Shown here: in pieces, positions 31,398-39,497 of the stretch
How positions within the stretch are numbered: position 1 is the stretch's first letter
How the letters are laid out: each line of letters starts with the position of its first letter
NCBI RefSeq assembly: GCF_008868125.1
Contig: NZ_WAAQ01000002.1
Location: forward strand, 558,001-622,000
Length of the DNA: 64,000 bases
Origin: Microbacterium maritypicum
Lineage (GTDB): Bacteria; Actinomycetota; Actinomycetes; Actinomycetales; Microbacteriaceae
Reading direction: 5' to 3'
Made by a program: the position numbers and the translations under genes
Notes under the pieces: model-generated
What the model was told of the DNA's origin: nothing
Database searches by the model: none
What the model saw: only the letters and a program-made list of their open reading frames with translations

Positions 31398-31403
31398 CCC
31401 ACG

Positions 31404-31438
31404 CGTGAGACCGGGCCTACTGCGTGCCCGGTCTCACG
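31404..31438 (+). terminator. Attenuator hairpin after secreted protein gene
   Basis: A perfect 13-bp stem (CGTGAGACCGGGC and its complement, nine-base loop) starts 7 bases after the stop codon. No U-tract follows. It sits between the secreted-protein gene and the exporter genes, so partial termination or 3' protection is likely. Confidence 0.75.
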
Positions 31439-31474
31439 TCCCCACCGTCTCGAGATTAGGAACGCCCCGAACCC

Positions 31475-32452
31475 ATGAAACGCCTCGCGCCCACACTGCC
31501 CCTGCTCGCCATTGCCGCACTCGTCATCTCGGGATGCTCCAACGCGTCGTCGGAAGAGGGATGGACCACCCCGGACCTTCCTGCAGAACTCTCCGCGACG
31601 CAGGCGCTCGCAGCGTTGCCGTTCGATTCGTTCGCGATGAGCAACTCCGAACGTGAGCAGCTGCAACAGGGCACGGCCGCTCTACTGAACCGGTGCATCG
31701 CCGACTTCGGTCTCTCTGCGACGTTCAGCGGCGACTACATCCAGCAGCTGAGTGAAGATCCGGACGTGCCTCTCATCTACCAATGGGGAGGCAGGCTCGG
31801 TACTCTCCCGCGTGACCAGGCCGAAGAGTACGGCTACGCAGCACCTCCCGGAGGCGAGTGGTCGAATGGGGCCGGCATCTACCTGTCCAGCGCGGAGAAC
31901 TTGAACCCGGTTATGCCGAGCGATCCGACGGAGGCCGCGCAGCTGGCGGCGGTGATGTACGGCCCCGAGCAAGGAAGGATCCCCGGCGAGGGGGGCGATG
32001 ACCAGGTACTTTCCTCAGAGCTCATCCCGACAGACGTCGAAGGCAATGCGCCATCCGCGAAGGGGTGCTACGGAGTCGTCGAAGACGAGATCGGAGTTCC
32101 GTTCGTCGACCTCCGCGACCTGACGTCCGACGTCTACGGCCTCACGTTCAGTCACGATGCGGTGAAAGAGAAAGCCAGCGCCTGGTCGGCATGCATGAAG
32201 GATGCCGGCTTCGATTACGCACGCTTCGAGGAAGCTCCGACTGCGAATGCGGGCGCGATCAGCGCGGACACTATCGCCGTGGCCTTGGCAGATGTCGAGT
32301 GCACGAAGGAAAGCCGCTGGCCGGACACTTTCTACTACGTCCTCGCCGACTACGAGCAGCAAGCGATAGACAAGCAGCCGGACACGTTCCAATCAGCGCT
32401 GGACGGAGAGCGGAAGCGACTCGAGGCCGTGAACACACTCCTGGGCAAATAG
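31475..32452 (+). CDS. Exporter-associated lipoprotein of unknown family
   Basis: A 325-residue lipoprotein with a lipobox at about residues 18-21 (VISGC). The mature domain has two pairs of cysteines (NRCIADF, KGCYGVV, SACMKDAGFDY, VECTKES) and no recognised fold. Its stop lies 5 bases before the adaptor gene, so it is part of the exporter operon. Surface lipoproteins beside MacAB-like systems may act as substrate chaperones, immunity factors or cell-wall anchors; which applies here is unknown. Confidence 0.78.
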   Translation: MKRLAPTLPLLAIAALVISGCSNASSEEGWTTPDLPAELSATQALAALPFDSFAMSNSEREQLQQGTAALLNRCIADFGLSATFSGDYIQQLSEDPDVPLIYQWGGRLGTLPRDQAEEYGYAAPPGGEWSNGAGIYLSSAENLNPVMPSDPTEAAQLAAVMYGPEQGRIPGEGGDDQVLSSELIPTDVEGNAPSAKGCYGVVEDEIGVPFVDLRDLTSDVYGLTFSHDAVKEKASAWSACMKDAGFDYARFEEAPTANAGAISADTIAVALADVECTKESRWPDTFYYVLADYEQQAIDKQPDTFQSALDGERKRLEAVNTLLGK

Positions 32453-32457
32453 AGACG

Positions 32458-33543
32458 ATGGACGACAAGCCCCGGATGACGCCGACACGTCGAGTAGGCA
32501 CCCTGATCCTCGTCACAGCTCTCGTATCTGCGGCCATCGGGGGTGCGGCCGGCTTCTTCGTGCGCTCGCCCGCACAAGTTGCGGCGGATGCTGCCCCGCC
32601 CGCGCACAGTGAGCTGACCGTTGCCGTCGAAGAGGGCACTATCACCGACCCGCTTCTCCTGTCCGGAGTCGTTGCTCTCGGCAGCGTGACCGACCTCACG
32701 CCAAACGGGGGAGGTGTTGTCACAGGTCTGCCGGTAGCCCTCGGAGCGCAGTTCACCGCCGGTACCGTCATCGCCGAGGTGAACGACAGGCCCGTGATCT
32801 ACCTGCAAGGCTCTATACCGCTGCTGCGGGACCTGCGCCCCGGGGACAAGGGTGAGGATGTTCGGCGCCTGCAGGAAGGGCTGCGTCCGTGGCTGAGCGG
32901 CGAGCCCGATGGCACGTGGGGGACGGCGACGACCCGTGCTCTGCAGGCCCTCTACAAAGCTGCAGGGTATGTGGCTCCTGTGGACAGCGCCGCTCTCCAG
33001 GCGGAGCTCGTATTCGGCGCCGCGGCCACGGCTACGGTTCTCAGCGTCGCGTCCCCGCTCGGAGGAGCGGTCGAGAGTCCGCTGATTCGGGCGACCACAT
33101 CCGATCCGACAGTGACAGCAGAAGTCGCCGATGCGACGTCGCAGCTTGTTCACATCGGTGACCGCGTATCCGTGACAGGCAGTGCCATCGGCGGTGCGCA
33201 GGACGGCACGATCACCGCGGTGGGCGGCTTGGTCACGGGAGACGATGGAGTCAGCCGGGCCACCGTCACAGTCCAGCCGGATGTTGCGTTGCCAGCCGCG
33301 GCTATTGACCGAAAGGTGGAGATCACCGTCTTGACCGGCGCGGACGCTGAGGTCGGTCTCATCGTTCCGCTCTCCGCTATCCGCTCGAACGCGACCGGCG
33401 GAACATATGTACTGCACGTGCACGGGGAGAACCCTCATCGCGTCATGGTGACTGTCGAAGAGACGGGAGGCGGACAGGCGCGAGTGACCGCCAGCGACGG
33501 AGATCTCGCTGTCGGTGACCTGGTCGTGCTGGGCGTGCAATGA
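32458..33543 (+). CDS. Periplasmic adaptor-like protein with peptidoglycan-binding domain
   Basis: A 361-residue membrane-anchored protein with an N-terminal helix at about residues 14-35 (LILVTALVSAAIGGAAGFFV). A lipoyl/barrel-like region follows, then a PG_binding_1 domain near residues 125-170 (LRPGDKGEDVRRLQEGLRPW and later DGTWGTATTRALQALYKAAG), then beta-rich adaptor segments to the C-terminus. This is the Gram-positive counterpart of a MacA adaptor, probably docking the exporter to the cell wall. It overlaps the ATPase gene by ATGA. Confidence 0.85.
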   Translation: MDDKPRMTPTRRVGTLILVTALVSAAIGGAAGFFVRSPAQVAADAAPPAHSELTVAVEEGTITDPLLLSGVVALGSVTDLTPNGGGVVTGLPVALGAQFTAGTVIAEVNDRPVIYLQGSIPLLRDLRPGDKGEDVRRLQEGLRPWLSGEPDGTWGTATTRALQALYKAAGYVAPVDSAALQAELVFGAAATATVLSVASPLGGAVESPLIRATTSDPTVTAEVADATSQLVHIGDRVSVTGSAIGGAQDGTITAVGGLVTGDDGVSRATVTVQPDVALPAAAIDRKVEITVLTGADAEVGLIVPLSAIRSNATGGTYVLHVHGENPHRVMVTVEETGGGQARVTASDGDLAVGDLVVLGVQ

Positions 33544-34214
33544 CAGCTGTCGTCGAACTGCGAGACGTCTCGCGTGTCTACCCTGGGCCACCCGAGGTGC
33601 ACGCGCTGGTAACGTCCTCCGTCACCATCGATGAAGGCGATTTCGTCACCATCGTCGGCCCGTCCGGCTCTGGGAAATCGACTCTTCTGAACCTTCTCGG
33701 CCTTCTCGACAAGCCGACGGCGGGAACCTACGCGTTGAGAGGCCAGGACGTCACGCCGCTTTCGGAAAACGAGCGGGCGCGTGTGCGGGGCACCGACATC
33801 GGGTTCGTCTTCCAGTCCTTCCACCTGCTCGAACAACGCACCTGCTTAGAGAACGTGATGCTCAGCGACCTGTACAACGGAACGACGGAGCGAGAGTCTC
33901 GCGCTCGCGCATACGAGGCGTTGGAGGCAGTCGGACTCGGGGCTTTCGACCGCCGGCTGCCGACCGAACTCTCGGGCGGACAGCAACAACGAGTAGCCAT
34001 CGCCCGAGCGTTGGCATCCGACCCCGCGGTGCTGTTGTGCGATGAACCGACCGGAAACCTGGATAGCGTAACCGCATCGGCCATCCTCACCCTCTTCGAC
34101 GACCTCAACGCCGTCGGCCGCACGGTCGTGCTCATCACCCACGACGCCGACGTCGCCCGCCACGGCAATCGAACACTGCACATGCTTGATGGCGCGTTGA
34201 GCGAGGAGTCATGA
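33540..34214 (+). CDS. ABC exporter ATP-binding protein (MacB type)
   Basis: A 224-residue ATPase with Walker A (GPSGSGKSTL), signature (LSGGQQQRVAIARALA) and CDEPTGNLDSVTA, the class used by MacB and LolCDE systems. Start and stop both overlap neighbouring genes by four bases, so adaptor, ATPase and permease form one translational unit. It should power a mechanotransmission exporter acting on a substrate outside the membrane. Confidence 0.92.
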   Translation: MTAVVELRDVSRVYPGPPEVHALVTSSVTIDEGDFVTIVGPSGSGKSTLLNLLGLLDKPTAGTYALRGQDVTPLSENERARVRGTDIGFVFQSFHLLEQRTCLENVMLSDLYNGTTERESRARAYEALEAVGLGAFDRRLPTELSGGQQQRVAIARALASDPAVLLCDEPTGNLDSVTASAILTLFDDLNAVGRTVVLITHDADVARHGNRTLHMLDGALSEES

Positions 34215-35395
34215 CCCGTCACCCGGTGCGCAGGCGGTTGCTCAACGAGGCGATGGCCGGTGTTGTGCAACGCTCGTCTCGCTCGGGGATGACGATTGTC
34301 GGAATCGCGATCGGCGTCGCGTCCTTCGTGGCGGTGCTCGGCGTGACCGCCAGCGCCAACGGACAGATCAGTGACGAGTTCCTGAGAGTCGAAGCCACCC
34401 AGATCACGGTGACTCCCCGCACTGGGGGAACCGGGACCGAACCTCTCTTCGCTACGGACGCCGACCGCCGTGTCGGTCAGATCGACGGGGTCACCGCGAC
34501 CGGACGATGGTGGAACGTCCCCGGCGTCACCATCAGCGTAAATCCTCCGTCGATCGACCCCGGCTCCTCCCAACCTTCGTTGCTGGCAGCGACACCGGGG
34601 TACTTCGATCTCGTCGGCGCTGAGGTGTCCAGCGGCCGCACATTCGATGAGTTCCATGAGGATCAGCCGGTTGCGGTCATCGGAGACAAGCTGGCCGGCG
34701 ACCTCCGTATCAGCGACATCGCTGATCAACCCGTCATCGTGCTCAACGATCTTCGGGTCACTGTCATCGGCGTCATCGATGACACGACCGGCTCGAGCGC
34801 TGCGCTGACAAGCGTCATCATCCCCGACGGGTTCGCTCGGACACACTTCACTGCACCAGGACAGCGGGAGACGATGGTCGTAGCCACCGAGGTGGGGGCA
34901 TCGGAGGTTGTCGCCGACCAGCTCGCGGTCGCCTTGAACCCCGCGGAACTCACCGCGTTTCAGATCGTCCCACCTCCGAAGCCGACGGTCGTGAAAGACC
35001 GGGTCAACACGTCGACGCAGGCGCTCTTCTTCGCACTCGCAGGCATCTGCGTTCTCGTCAGTGGTGTCGGAATCGCCAACGTGTCATTGCTCGGCGTCAT
35101 CGCCCGCACGCGAGAGATCGCACTTCGGCGTTCGCTCGGCGCCTTGCCCAGACATATAGCGATGCAGTTCCTCGGAGAGTCAGTCGTGCGCGGGCTCCTG
35201 GGTGGGCTTGTGGGTACGGCGTTGGCGATGGCAGCCGTGACCGCCATCGCAGTGAGTCAGCAGTGGACGGCCGTCATCGAACCATGGTCGCTCATCATGG
35301 GGCCGGTCATGGGTGTGGCCATCGGATCGATCGCGGGGCTCTATCCGGCGATTCGAGCCACGAGGATCGAACCGGTAGAGGCGTTCCGTCGATGA
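34211..35395 (+). CDS. ABC exporter permease (MacB type)
   Basis: A 394-residue MacB-like permease with one N-terminal helix (about residues 25-48, GMTIVGIAIGVASFVAVLGV). An extracytoplasmic domain of about 210 residues is followed by three C-terminal helices, including CVLVSGVGIANVSLLGVI and AIGSIAGLYPAIRATRIEPV. This is the standard four-helix MacB topology. With the adaptor and ATPase it forms a complete tripartite-like exporter. The best local candidates for substrates are the two small secreted proteins of the island, by context only. Confidence 0.9.
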   Translation: MTRHPVRRRLLNEAMAGVVQRSSRSGMTIVGIAIGVASFVAVLGVTASANGQISDEFLRVEATQITVTPRTGGTGTEPLFATDADRRVGQIDGVTATGRWWNVPGVTISVNPPSIDPGSSQPSLLAATPGYFDLVGAEVSSGRTFDEFHEDQPVAVIGDKLAGDLRISDIADQPVIVLNDLRVTVIGVIDDTTGSSAALTSVIIPDGFARTHFTAPGQRETMVVATEVGASEVVADQLAVALNPAELTAFQIVPPPKPTVVKDRVNTSTQALFFALAGICVLVSGVGIANVSLLGVIARTREIALRRSLGALPRHIAMQFLGESVVRGLLGGLVGTALAMAAVTAIAVSQQWTAVIEPWSLIMGPVMGVAIGSIAGLYPAIRATRIEPVEAFRR

Positions 35396-35419
35396 ACGTC
35401 TATTCGATTTCGTTCTGTC

Positions 35420-36406
35420 TCACTTGACGTCCCACAGCGTGTACCCGACGACACCAGCAGGAATGAACTCCATCGCCTTGGTCAGTTCGTTCTCGGTACC
35501 GACTATCCGCCCCGTATCCCGAGAGATGAGGAGTGTGTTCTGATAACCGCGGTCGTCGATGGTTGTGCGGAGCCCGACGACCGCTCGTCCCAGTCGGTCG
35601 GTCGATTCGCCGAGAACCGTGACATCGCCTGCATCGACGAGCATGTGGATTAAGGTCGCGTGCTGTTCGTCGGTCAAGGTCCAGTAGCTCAGCAGTTGGC
35701 TGATGGCCACGAGGAGGTCTCCGGATGAAGAGTCGGCTGACGCGCCAAGCTCTCCCAGCGCTGCAAACAGTTCCTCGCGACTCGACCCCTTCAGGCTCAC
35801 AACCCCGGGCGGGATGTCGAGGTCTGCGGCGCTGGTCGTGAGTTCGCTGATGATGTCACCAGGTCGATACGGACTCTCAGCGATGCCCTCAGGCCGCGCA
35901 TCGCCAGACCAATACGATTCGGCGGCGACGACCGTGCTGATGGAGCCAGTCTCCGGCGACCAGTCGAAGGTTGTTTTTTGCGGCACGACCTCCACCCGCC
36001 CCTTCGCCATGTCGATGTTCCACCCCCAGCTCAGCGTCTGCACCCGCGACTCCTGGACGACGTCGTCTGGCAGATCGAGTTTCAGCTCAGCGGCTGTGAC
36101 GACGGCAGACAGCGGCTGCGCGTTTGCGTATTGCAGTGGCGGGGGCGTGAGCGCGACAGCGGATTGCGTCGGACCCAGTACGTTGACCGCGATGATGGTG
36201 ACCGCAGCGATGGATGCCACCACGGCGGTCACGCCGCCCCAGACCCGCCCTGCGCGACGGCGAGGCTCCGGTGATAGTTCGAACGTCCCGCGGATGATGC
36301 CCTCGCGGATAGCGATGTCGCGCGCGGTGAGCGGAGCGAAGCGTGCGCCCGGCGCAGGGCTCACTGCTCGGAACAGCTGGTCCAGCTCCTCGTCGGAGAC
36401 GTTCAT
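35420..36406 (-). CDS. Anti-sigma factor-like membrane protein (CU044_5270 type)
   Basis: A 328-residue single-pass protein. The N-terminal cytoplasmic part of about 60 residues (SDEELDQLFRAVSPAPGARF) is the likely sigma-binding region. A membrane helix follows at about residues 55-75 (GVTAVVASIAAVTIIAVNVL), then an extracellular domain of about 250 residues. Its start overlaps the sigma factor stop by ATGA, the standard sigma/anti-sigma arrangement. It resembles the CU044_5270 family of actinobacteria. The extracellular domain presumably senses the state of the envelope or of the secreted product. Confidence 0.8.
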   Translation of the reverse strand: MNVSDEELDQLFRAVSPAPGARFAPLTARDIAIREGIIRGTFELSPEPRRRAGRVWGGVTAVVASIAAVTIIAVNVLGPTQSAVALTPPPLQYANAQPLSAVVTAAELKLDLPDDVVQESRVQTLSWGWNIDMAKGRVEVVPQKTTFDWSPETGSISTVVAAESYWSGDARPEGIAESPYRPGDIISELTTSAADLDIPPGVVSLKGSSREELFAALGELGASADSSSGDLLVAISQLLSYWTLTDEQHATLIHMLVDAGDVTVLGESTDRLGRAVVGLRTTIDDRGYQNTLLISRDTGRIVGTENELTKAMEFIPAGVVGYTLWDVK

Positions 36407-37020
36407 CGCCCGTCCTCCTTCACCTCAAGCTGGATACGCAGCTTCGTCCTCGCGCGGGTGAGTGTGGTCCATACCGCCGCAGAACTGCAACGCAGCACAG
36501 CCGCGACCTCACCGGCGGTGAGTTCGTCCCAGTATGTGAGTACCACCACTTGACGCTCACGGGCGTTCAACTTCTTCATAGCCTGACGCAGCGCGAGCGC
36601 CTCCAGCGGATGAAGCCGCTCCGCGGCGTTCTCCAAGCCCCGGCTCATCGCGTCAAGCGCCCTCCCTCGCGAACGGGCACTTCGGTCGACATCGCGGACC
36701 TTGTTGTCTGCGGTGCGGATGAACCAGCGCAAGCCCATCGGCGTCTCCGGACGCAGTTTCCTCCATGCGACGACGAACACCTCCGCAGTGATCTCGTCGA
36801 CTTCTTCCTGGTTGTCGAGGAAACCCGACAGGTGGTGGTGCACGAGAGGCCAATACTCATCGAACAATCGGCGGAAGACGACGGCCTTGTTGAGAGCCGG
36901 GGCGCTCGTCGAGGTGCTGGAATGCGCCTCAGCCGGAAGGGGAAAGCTCTCAGCTCCGGCAAGAACGACGCGGACGGTATCGAATAGCCCCAGCCTCACC
37001 ATCGAAGACGCCCCGCTCAT
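36403..37020 (-). CDS. ECF-type RNA polymerase sigma factor
   Basis: A 205-residue sigma factor. Region 2 is around RLFDEYWPLVHHHLSGFLDN with VDEITAEVFVVAWRKL. Region 4 is LNARERQVVVLTYWDELTAG followed by a HTH (EVAAVLRCSSAAVWTTLTRA). It should direct polymerase to a small regulon, probably including the island itself, under control of the anti-sigma factor encoded downstream. The start has GAGGAGAC about ten bases upstream. It lies 29 bases after the second secreted-protein gene, so all three appear to be one operon. Confidence 0.87.
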   Translation of the reverse strand: MSGASSMVRLGLFDTVRVVLAGAESFPLPAEAHSSTSTSAPALNKAVVFRRLFDEYWPLVHHHLSGFLDNQEEVDEITAEVFVVAWRKLRPETPMGLRWFIRTADNKVRDVDRSARSRGRALDAMSRGLENAAERLHPLEALALRQAMKKLNARERQVVVLTYWDELTAGEVAAVLRCSSAAVWTTLTRARTKLRIQLEVKEDGR

Positions 37021-37049
37021 CTCGCTCGTCTCCTCAGGTTATCGGGTGC

Positions 37050-37511
37050 TCAGAGCGTGCAGAGCAAGTTGGTGGTGCCAGCGCCGACGTTCGCGGAACC
37101 GTTCGCCCCGGCCGTCGCGAGCGTTGTGCCTGAGGAGTTGCGCGCGCGAACGCTGCCGAAGGAGCGGCCGTTGGCGATGGATCCGACGGACTGCAATGCG
37201 GCTGTGCTGACGGTGGTGCAGATGGTGAACGTCAACTTCGAGCCTTGAAGATTGGGCGAGGCGTATGCGCAGTATGTCCCGGTGGCGCAACTGCCGACAG
37301 CGCGCAGCGACGCGGACTCCGACCCCGCTTCGAGGATCATCCCGAGTGCCGGCCAGACGGCGGTGGTGTCGTTCACGGCGAAGCCGCCGGGCAACGCCTC
37401 CAAGGCGTACTCGACATCCGGGTGGAGTTCGTCGGAGTCTGCGTTGGCTGTGGCAGGTGTGAGAACCAGTGCGAGGACGAGCGCCGCGATGGTGGTGATG
37501 GTGCGTTTCAT
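37050..37511 (-). CDS. Small secreted protein, peptidase inhibitor I36-like
   Basis: A 153-residue protein with a Sec signal peptide (MKRTITTIAALVLALVLTPA, cut near ANADSD). The mature domain includes CATGTYCAYASPNLQGSKLT and a later Ser/Gly/Asn-rich stretch. The spaced C-x5-C plus aromatic and glycine pattern resembles the SMI-type/I36 inhibitor or crystallin-like fold of actinobacterial secreted proteins; this is a similarity by eye, not a firm family call. It is the first gene of the sigma/anti-sigma operon and may be an output or a signal of that pathway. Confidence 0.72.
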   Translation of the reverse strand: MKRTITTIAALVLALVLTPATANADSDELHPDVEYALEALPGGFAVNDTTAVWPALGMILEAGSESASLRAVGSCATGTYCAYASPNLQGSKLTFTICTTVSTAALQSVGSIANGRSFGSVRARNSSGTTLATAGANGSANVGAGTTNLLCTL

Positions 37512-37802
37512 GTTGCCCCCAGGCTCAGGATGCGAGGGAACCCGGGGGCCAACCGAGCACCCCGCCGAGGGGCGCGAATGGCCTCCGATCTCAGTACGGG
37601 TGCCCTCCGATTTCAGTATCCGCGCGGGATAGCGGTCCCATCCGCTCCTTCTTTGCGGCTGAGGGCGATTCCTGACACACCTGTTCGATGACTGAGCCCA
37701 GCTAAGTTCACAGCTGTCTTCGCGCGACGTGCTCGTGGTGTCAGGTCTCACTTTCGTGGTCGCGCGATGGGTGACTCCCACCGAGAAGATTGGGCGGGGG
37801 CG
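37512..37802 (-). other. Control region of the sigma operon
   Basis: No gene seen. It carries the word GTGTGTCAGG (minus strand, 37671-37680), shared with the control region at the other end of the island, and is a candidate autoregulated ECF promoter region. Confidence 0.4.
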
Positions 37803-37924
37803 TTCTCTCGTCACCGTGGCCCTCACCATGAATAGCGTGGTCACGACGACGTGTGCTCGCACCGACCTCCGAGATCGTTCGTGACCGCGCCCGCGGGTTG
37901 GTATGTCGACGACAAGGGTGCGAC
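37803..37924 (+). repeat. Direct repeat B (right boundary of accessory island)
   Basis: This copy matches repeat A in the same orientation: 26 bp exact at the left end, then 61 of 63 bp over the 5' end of the DUF2510 gene. The sequences diverge right after the codons for DDKGAT, which marks the inner or outer breakpoint of the island. Confidence 0.9.
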
Positions 37925-38000
37925 AGCCGTCTGGGCATCCGTGTTCGTCGCCCAGACGTTCGAGACCGTGTTCTGGATGGTTACGACGCGGCAGATGTGA
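37881..38000 (+). pseudogene. DUF2510 gene fragment
   Basis: A 39-codon frame starting GTG with TAPAGWYVDDKGAT, nearly identical to the start of the gene at 30362, then unrelated residues to a stop. The WWDG core of the domain is lost. It looks like the 5' end of a DUF2510 gene cut by a rearrangement. Confidence 0.65.
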
Positions 38001-38039
38001 CGTGGCCCCGGGACCGCGAACGATTCATAGACTGGAGCG

Positions 38040-38531
38040 ATGCGACCGCTCACCGAAGCCGACGTCCGCGCATCGTTCGTCAATGCGGATGCTGACGAAC
38101 TGCGCCTCATGGAGATGCCGCACGACTTCCTGCTCGTCGACTGGGACTACCTCGACTTCTTCGCCTGGCAGGATCCGGGTGCGAGCCGTCGAGGCTACGT
38201 GGTGATCCCTCACGACGACGAGGTGGTCGGCATCGTGCTGCGCGCGACGGAGCCCGGCCGCGCCCGTTCGGGCATGTGCAACATCTGCCACACGATGCAG
38301 CCCGGCAACCAGGTCGCGCTCCTCTCCGCACGTCGGGCCGGTGAAGCGGGCACGCGTGGGGACTCGTTCGGCACCTACATGTGCGCCGACCTCTCCTGCC
38401 ACGAGAATGTGCGCCTCGCCCACCCGCTCGCGCCCAACGAGGTGCGCACTCCGGGGCAGGTCGACTTCCGCCTCGACGGCACCCGTCGGCGGATGGAGAG
38501 CTTCGTCTCGCAGGTCTGGGAGCGGGTCTGA
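38040..38531 (+). CDS. FBP-domain (FusB-like zinc finger) protein
   Basis: A 163-residue protein. The C-terminal treble-clef zinc site is visible as CNICHTMQPGNQVALLSARR and, later, CADLSCHENVR. This matches actinobacterial FBP-domain proteins related to the elongation factor G-binding protein FusB. FusB members rescue EF-G on the ribosome and can protect from fusidic acid; whether this one does is unknown. TAGACT lies six bases before the ATG, a leaderless start. Confidence 0.83.
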   Translation: MRPLTEADVRASFVNADADELRLMEMPHDFLLVDWDYLDFFAWQDPGASRRGYVVIPHDDEVVGIVLRATEPGRARSGMCNICHTMQPGNQVALLSARRAGEAGTRGDSFGTYMCADLSCHENVRLAHPLAPNEVRTPGQVDFRLDGTRRRMESFVSQVWERV

Positions 38532-38577
38532 TCGCGGTTACGCTGGTCCCACACGTCCTGCGCTCGAAGGAGAAGCC

Positions 38578-39378
38578 ATGAGTGATGCCATCCTGTTCGC
38601 CGTCGAAGAGGGAATGGCCCGGCTGACGCTGAACCGCCCCGCTCGCCTGAACGCCTTCAATGCCGACCTGGCGCACGCCTGGAAGGATGCGACGGCCGAG
38701 GCGACCTCTAGGGCCGACGTGAAGGCGATTCTCATCGATGCCGCCGGCCCCGCGTTCTGCGCCGGCGGCGACGTGATCGACATGGCGACGACGATGGGGG
38801 CGTCCGGTGGGCAGATCACCGCGCTCGCCGAGGTGATCAACGCCGGTATCCGCTCGCTCACGGAGTCTGCGGTGCCCGTCGTCGCGGCTGCCCACGGCAC
38901 GACCGCAGGCGGCGGTCTCGGCATCCTGCTGTGCAGCGACTACGCCGTCGTCGGCTCACGGTCGAAGCTCGGCAGCCTCTACGCGAACATCGGTCTGACT
39001 CCGGATCTGTCCGTCTCCGCTCAACTCGCCCGCGCCGTGGGCCAGCGCCGCGCCCTGCAGCTCGTGCTGCAGGACCGACTGCTCTCGTCGGCGGAGGCCG
39101 TGGAATGGGGGCTCGTCGCCGAAGCCGTCGAGGGCGCGGATGCCGTCTCCGAGGCGGAGAGCGTGCGAGCACGCGGTGAGGAGATCGCGCGGTTCTGGCT
39201 GGCAGGAGCGGCCGAGGCCTACGGTCAGGCGAAGCGGTTGGTGCGCTCCCAGCCCGAGCGCTCCTTCGTCGAGCAGCTGAGTGAAGAGGCGCGTTCGATC
39301 GGTGCGGCTCTGGAGACGCCCGACGCGCAGGCCAGGGTCGCAGCCTTCGCCGCGGCGTCGGCGAAGAAGGCGGGCTGA
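38578..39378 (+). CDS. Enoyl-CoA hydratase/isomerase family protein
   Basis: A 266-residue crotonase-fold enzyme. The oxyanion-hole elements are GPAFCAGGDVIDMA and HGTTAGGGLGILLCSDYAVV. The second catalytic glutamate site typical of hydratases is replaced in NIGLTPDLSVSAQLARAVG, which has Asp/Ser, so the exact reaction (hydratase, isomerase or other) is open. AAGGAGAAG precedes the ATG. It follows the FBP gene by 46 bp on the same strand. Confidence 0.88.
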   Translation: MSDAILFAVEEGMARLTLNRPARLNAFNADLAHAWKDATAEATSRADVKAILIDAAGPAFCAGGDVIDMATTMGASGGQITALAEVINAGIRSLTESAVPVVAAAHGTTAGGGLGILLCSDYAVVGSRSKLGSLYANIGLTPDLSVSAQLARAVGQRRALQLVLQDRLLSSAEAVEWGLVAEAVEGADAVSEAESVRARGEEIARFWLAGAAEAYGQAKRLVRSQPERSFVEQLSEEARSIGAALETPDAQARVAAFAAASAKKAG

Positions 39379-39497
39379 CGACCTCTCCTGCCCAGGCGCA
39401 GGGGAGGAGTGAGCTTCCTCGGGATGGGGCGGGAGCCGTGGCAACCGTCGACGCGCGTGGCAGGATGAAGGCATCGCCGCTCGACGAGAGGATCGCC

